64,000 nt of DNA from Hyalella azteca. Its lineage: Eukaryota > Arthropoda > Malacostraca > Amphipoda > Hyalellidae. The notes under the pieces are model-generated. The model made no database searches. It was given only the letters and a program-made list of their open reading frames with translations, and was not told where the DNA came from. Positions 62,001 to 64,000 of the stretch are shown in pieces. The stretch covers positions 186,001 through 250,000 of the forward strand of contig NW_025937306.1 of assembly GCF_000764305.2 (NCBI RefSeq). Reading direction: 5' to 3'. Both the position numbers and the translations under genes were made by a program. Positions within the stretch are counted from its first letter, which is position 1; every line of letters starts with the position of its first letter.

Positions 62001-64000
62001 ACCTCCGTCTCCTCCGGTAAAAAATACGAACTTTTCAGCTTTAGAGCACAACCGACTCACCGAATTTAACTCGTTTATGCTTTCAATGTTGAACGAAGAA
62101 ACCAACGAAGAAGAAAGAACCATGTCTTCGCCATCCGATGTTGGGTCTGTCATCTGTGTCTCATCCAAACTAACACCTTTGCCTGAAGAACGGTCTCCGA
62201 ATGTTTCTCCTCTCCCTCCTACATTACTAATGGCCGCCCCACAAAATCTCACTCGTCCTAGAGAAACCAATGCTGAACCTAGATCAATGCTCACAAACTC
62301 AACTACTTCAGACACTTCGCCTTCCTTCACGTCTAATAACGCTAGCTTTCTCAGTCCGCCGTTACCTCCAGCGAGACAAAAGAAATCCTTGACTCCTCCC
62401 TTGCCTCCAAATCCAAGTAATTCAATTTTGTTTCACAATTCTAGTAAAAATGCTAAGGGTACATTAGAAAAATTAGCAGAAACAAAATTAGAAACGGAAA
62501 GCTCCCAAACGGAACTTGGTGATCGCAAGATGGCTCCTCCTCCACCACCCCCCTCAAAACCAACGTGTCAAAGGGCAAAAACAAGCCCATCGGCACATCT
62601 TGCTAAGAGTTCTCAGCCAGAGAGTTCAGCGTCGTCTCCTCTGATGAGTTTCTCCGCGTCCGGTAAGCTGGTCGTGGACAGATCCGACATGCCGCTACCG
62701 TCTGCGGAAGAGGAAGTGGGCGGCGTCTTCAGGAGCGCCGTACGTTGGGGCTTTCTGGTGGAAGGTGTGGACACCGTCGCCATGTATACCCAAATACGAC
62801 CAATTATTCAGCGGGGCCCGCAGTGAGTAAGAGGTTGTCTCGTTAGAAAAAAATGTAGTGCCATCAGTTTCGTTAATGTCGTTTTTCAATCTTGTGATTC
62901 GTAATTAATATTGAATATTGAAAACTATCATAACGCTTTAAACTTGAAATTTCAAGTATATATCCACGTTGTTTTCCACAGATGTGGATTGGTTGCGCTA
63001 AGTATGGCCAGTCAAATATGTGGTCCGAGTGGAGCGTCATCACGATGCCCTAGCGCAGTACCTCCCGCTACCCCAACTACTCCAGGCTCACCTCCAGGGA
63101 AAGCTGGCGGGGTGTCTTCTAATGAACTCCTGGAAGAAGCGAGAACAAAAGGGTTTTCTACCCACGGAGAAATGTTCAGCGCTGAGTCACTGGCTAGCTT
63201 GGCCAACCTGAAACTTGGCTACTCGATGGAGGCTTGCGTCAGACGAGGAATCCTGCAAGACAAACACGTTTTCTTGGAACTCATTTTAGCTGGAGCTCTT
63301 CTTCTCGTCCCGTATCCTTTAAAAATTATCGAGTTCTAACGTGGCGAACTGCATCTTATTTGCTACATGATGTCTACCATTCTTGCTCAAATGTTCTATG
63401 TTTTCCTCCCGCTGAAATTATTTAGAAAGGACTCGTATTGATTACGCATGTTACTACATTGTCTAATATTTCTTTTCTTTTAATGAATATTTTCTAGCCC
63501 GTTTGAATCAATACAATCCCAACATCTATTATTTTTTTTTCCTATGTAAACGCATTTTTCTTAACAAGCTAAACTCAGGTACGATGCACAGCACAACCAC
63601 CAGCCCGGTAAGTTCAACGGACACAAGGCGCACTGGGGTGTGGTCTCGGGAGCGCTGGTCCAGAGCAGGAGGTTCAGCTCGGGAGTTTCTTCTGCTGCCG
63701 CGTTTGCGCGTCCCGACTCTCGTATCGACAACCTGTGGCATGTACGACGCGCACATCACTCCAGCAGTAGATCTTCCAGCCGCGCGCCTTCCAGAGCTGA
63801 GGAATTTCCAATTGTAGAAGAAGTTGCAAAGATCAGCACTAAGTCGAGGAGAGAACGAAGTTCTTCTCCGCCGTGGAGACTTTTGCCTTCTGACCGAGCA
63901 AGCCGATCTACTACTCCAGGTCGATCCAGTCAAGGCTATGGCGGTACGAACCACGAAGCTGCGTTGTCGGCTTTTCTCAGCGTGGCGTCCGAAGATTTGA
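59068..64000 (+). CDS. Actin maturation protease (ACTMAP; C19orf54/UPF0692 family), giant N-terminal extension, partial
   Basis: Exons 59068-62822, 62982-63311 and 63579 to beyond the edge join in phase. ACTMAP is a cysteine aminopeptidase that removes the acetylated N-terminal residue of actin. Exon 2 opens at the nucleophile: GPQ-CGLVALSMA with Cys1253, followed by GFSTHGEMFS. Exon 3 follows LLVPYDA with GHKAHWGVVSG, where His1380 is the likely catalytic His. Both motifs match human ACTMAP. Residues 1-1230 are Ser/Pro-rich and disordered, with polyproline runs (about 870-935 and 1155) that could bind profilin or SH3/EVH1 domains; the human protein is only about 350 aa. A Ser/Arg-rich insertion follows His1380. 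The start is the first in-frame ATG, eight bases past a good acceptor (CCGTTTTGCAG); the frame extends upstream only from GTG. Retaining intron 1 stops translation just before the catalytic Cys. A donor-like GGTAAGTT at 63607 lies inside exon 3. The 3' end is outside the window. Confidence 0.88.

Overview
This is eukaryotic, AT-rich, intron-containing nuclear DNA. It looks like an arthropod and most likely a crustacean: a run of the arthropod telomere motif TTAGG, animal-type genes (ING with a PHD finger, mitochondrial GLRX5, actin maturation protease), short AT-rich introns, and many decayed transposons (jockey/CR1-like LINEs, a mariner relic, tRNA-derived SINE copies, foldback elements). The crustacean assignment is an inference from general character, not from a diagnostic gene. 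Nothing bacterial, viral or CRISPR-like is present.

Layout. (1) 1.2-7.6 kb, minus strand: one very long coding exon (about 2,080 codons) for a Ser-rich, mostly disordered protein I do not recognise, ending in a good splice donor; the gene runs on towards or past the left edge. (2) 7.6-31.4 kb: gene desert with a foldback element carrying TTAGG repeats (8.2-9.1 kb), minisatellites (13.5-14.1, 22.3-22.6, 23.6-23.85 kb), a LINE relic (27.0-27.6 kb), an ATT microsatellite, an inverted repeat enclosing a hammerhead-ribozyme-like core (28.2-28.4 kb), a SINE tail, a mariner-type deletion derivative (28.64-29.04 kb), a 955-bp palindromic repeat array and a broken LINE reverse transcriptase (30.0-31.4 kb). 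(3) 31.9-35.0 kb, plus strand: a complete five-exon ING1/ING2-type gene (352 aa predicted). (4) 38.4-39.5 kb, minus strand: a complete three-exon GLRX5-type monothiol glutaredoxin (147 aa predicted). (5) 40-44 kb: repeats and perfect hairpins. (6) 44.2-45.5 kb, minus strand: a two-exon gene of unknown function whose 105-bp intron is in frame and stop-free. A candidate promoter and untranslated first exon lie near 47.5-47.7 kb, with a cluster of CRE-like sites near 48.65-48.83 kb. (7) 49.7-54.8 kb: a long foldback element with an internal SINE, a small hairpin and a TA-flanked palindromic MITE. (8) 59.07 kb to the right edge, plus strand: an actin maturation protease (ACTMAP) gene with a Pro/Ser-rich N-terminal extension of about 1,250 residues; catalytic Cys and His motifs lie on exons 2 and 3 and the gene continues beyond the window.

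The genes are independent and divergently arranged; there is no operon-like logic. ING (chromatin reader), GLRX5 (mitochondrial iron-sulfur assembly) and ACTMAP (actin N-terminal processing) are housekeeping functions. Exon structures were built by hand from splice signals, reading-frame phase and family resemblance; no search or transcript evidence was available. Most other open frames are shadows of these exons or of minisatellites, and several begin only at TTG or GTG.
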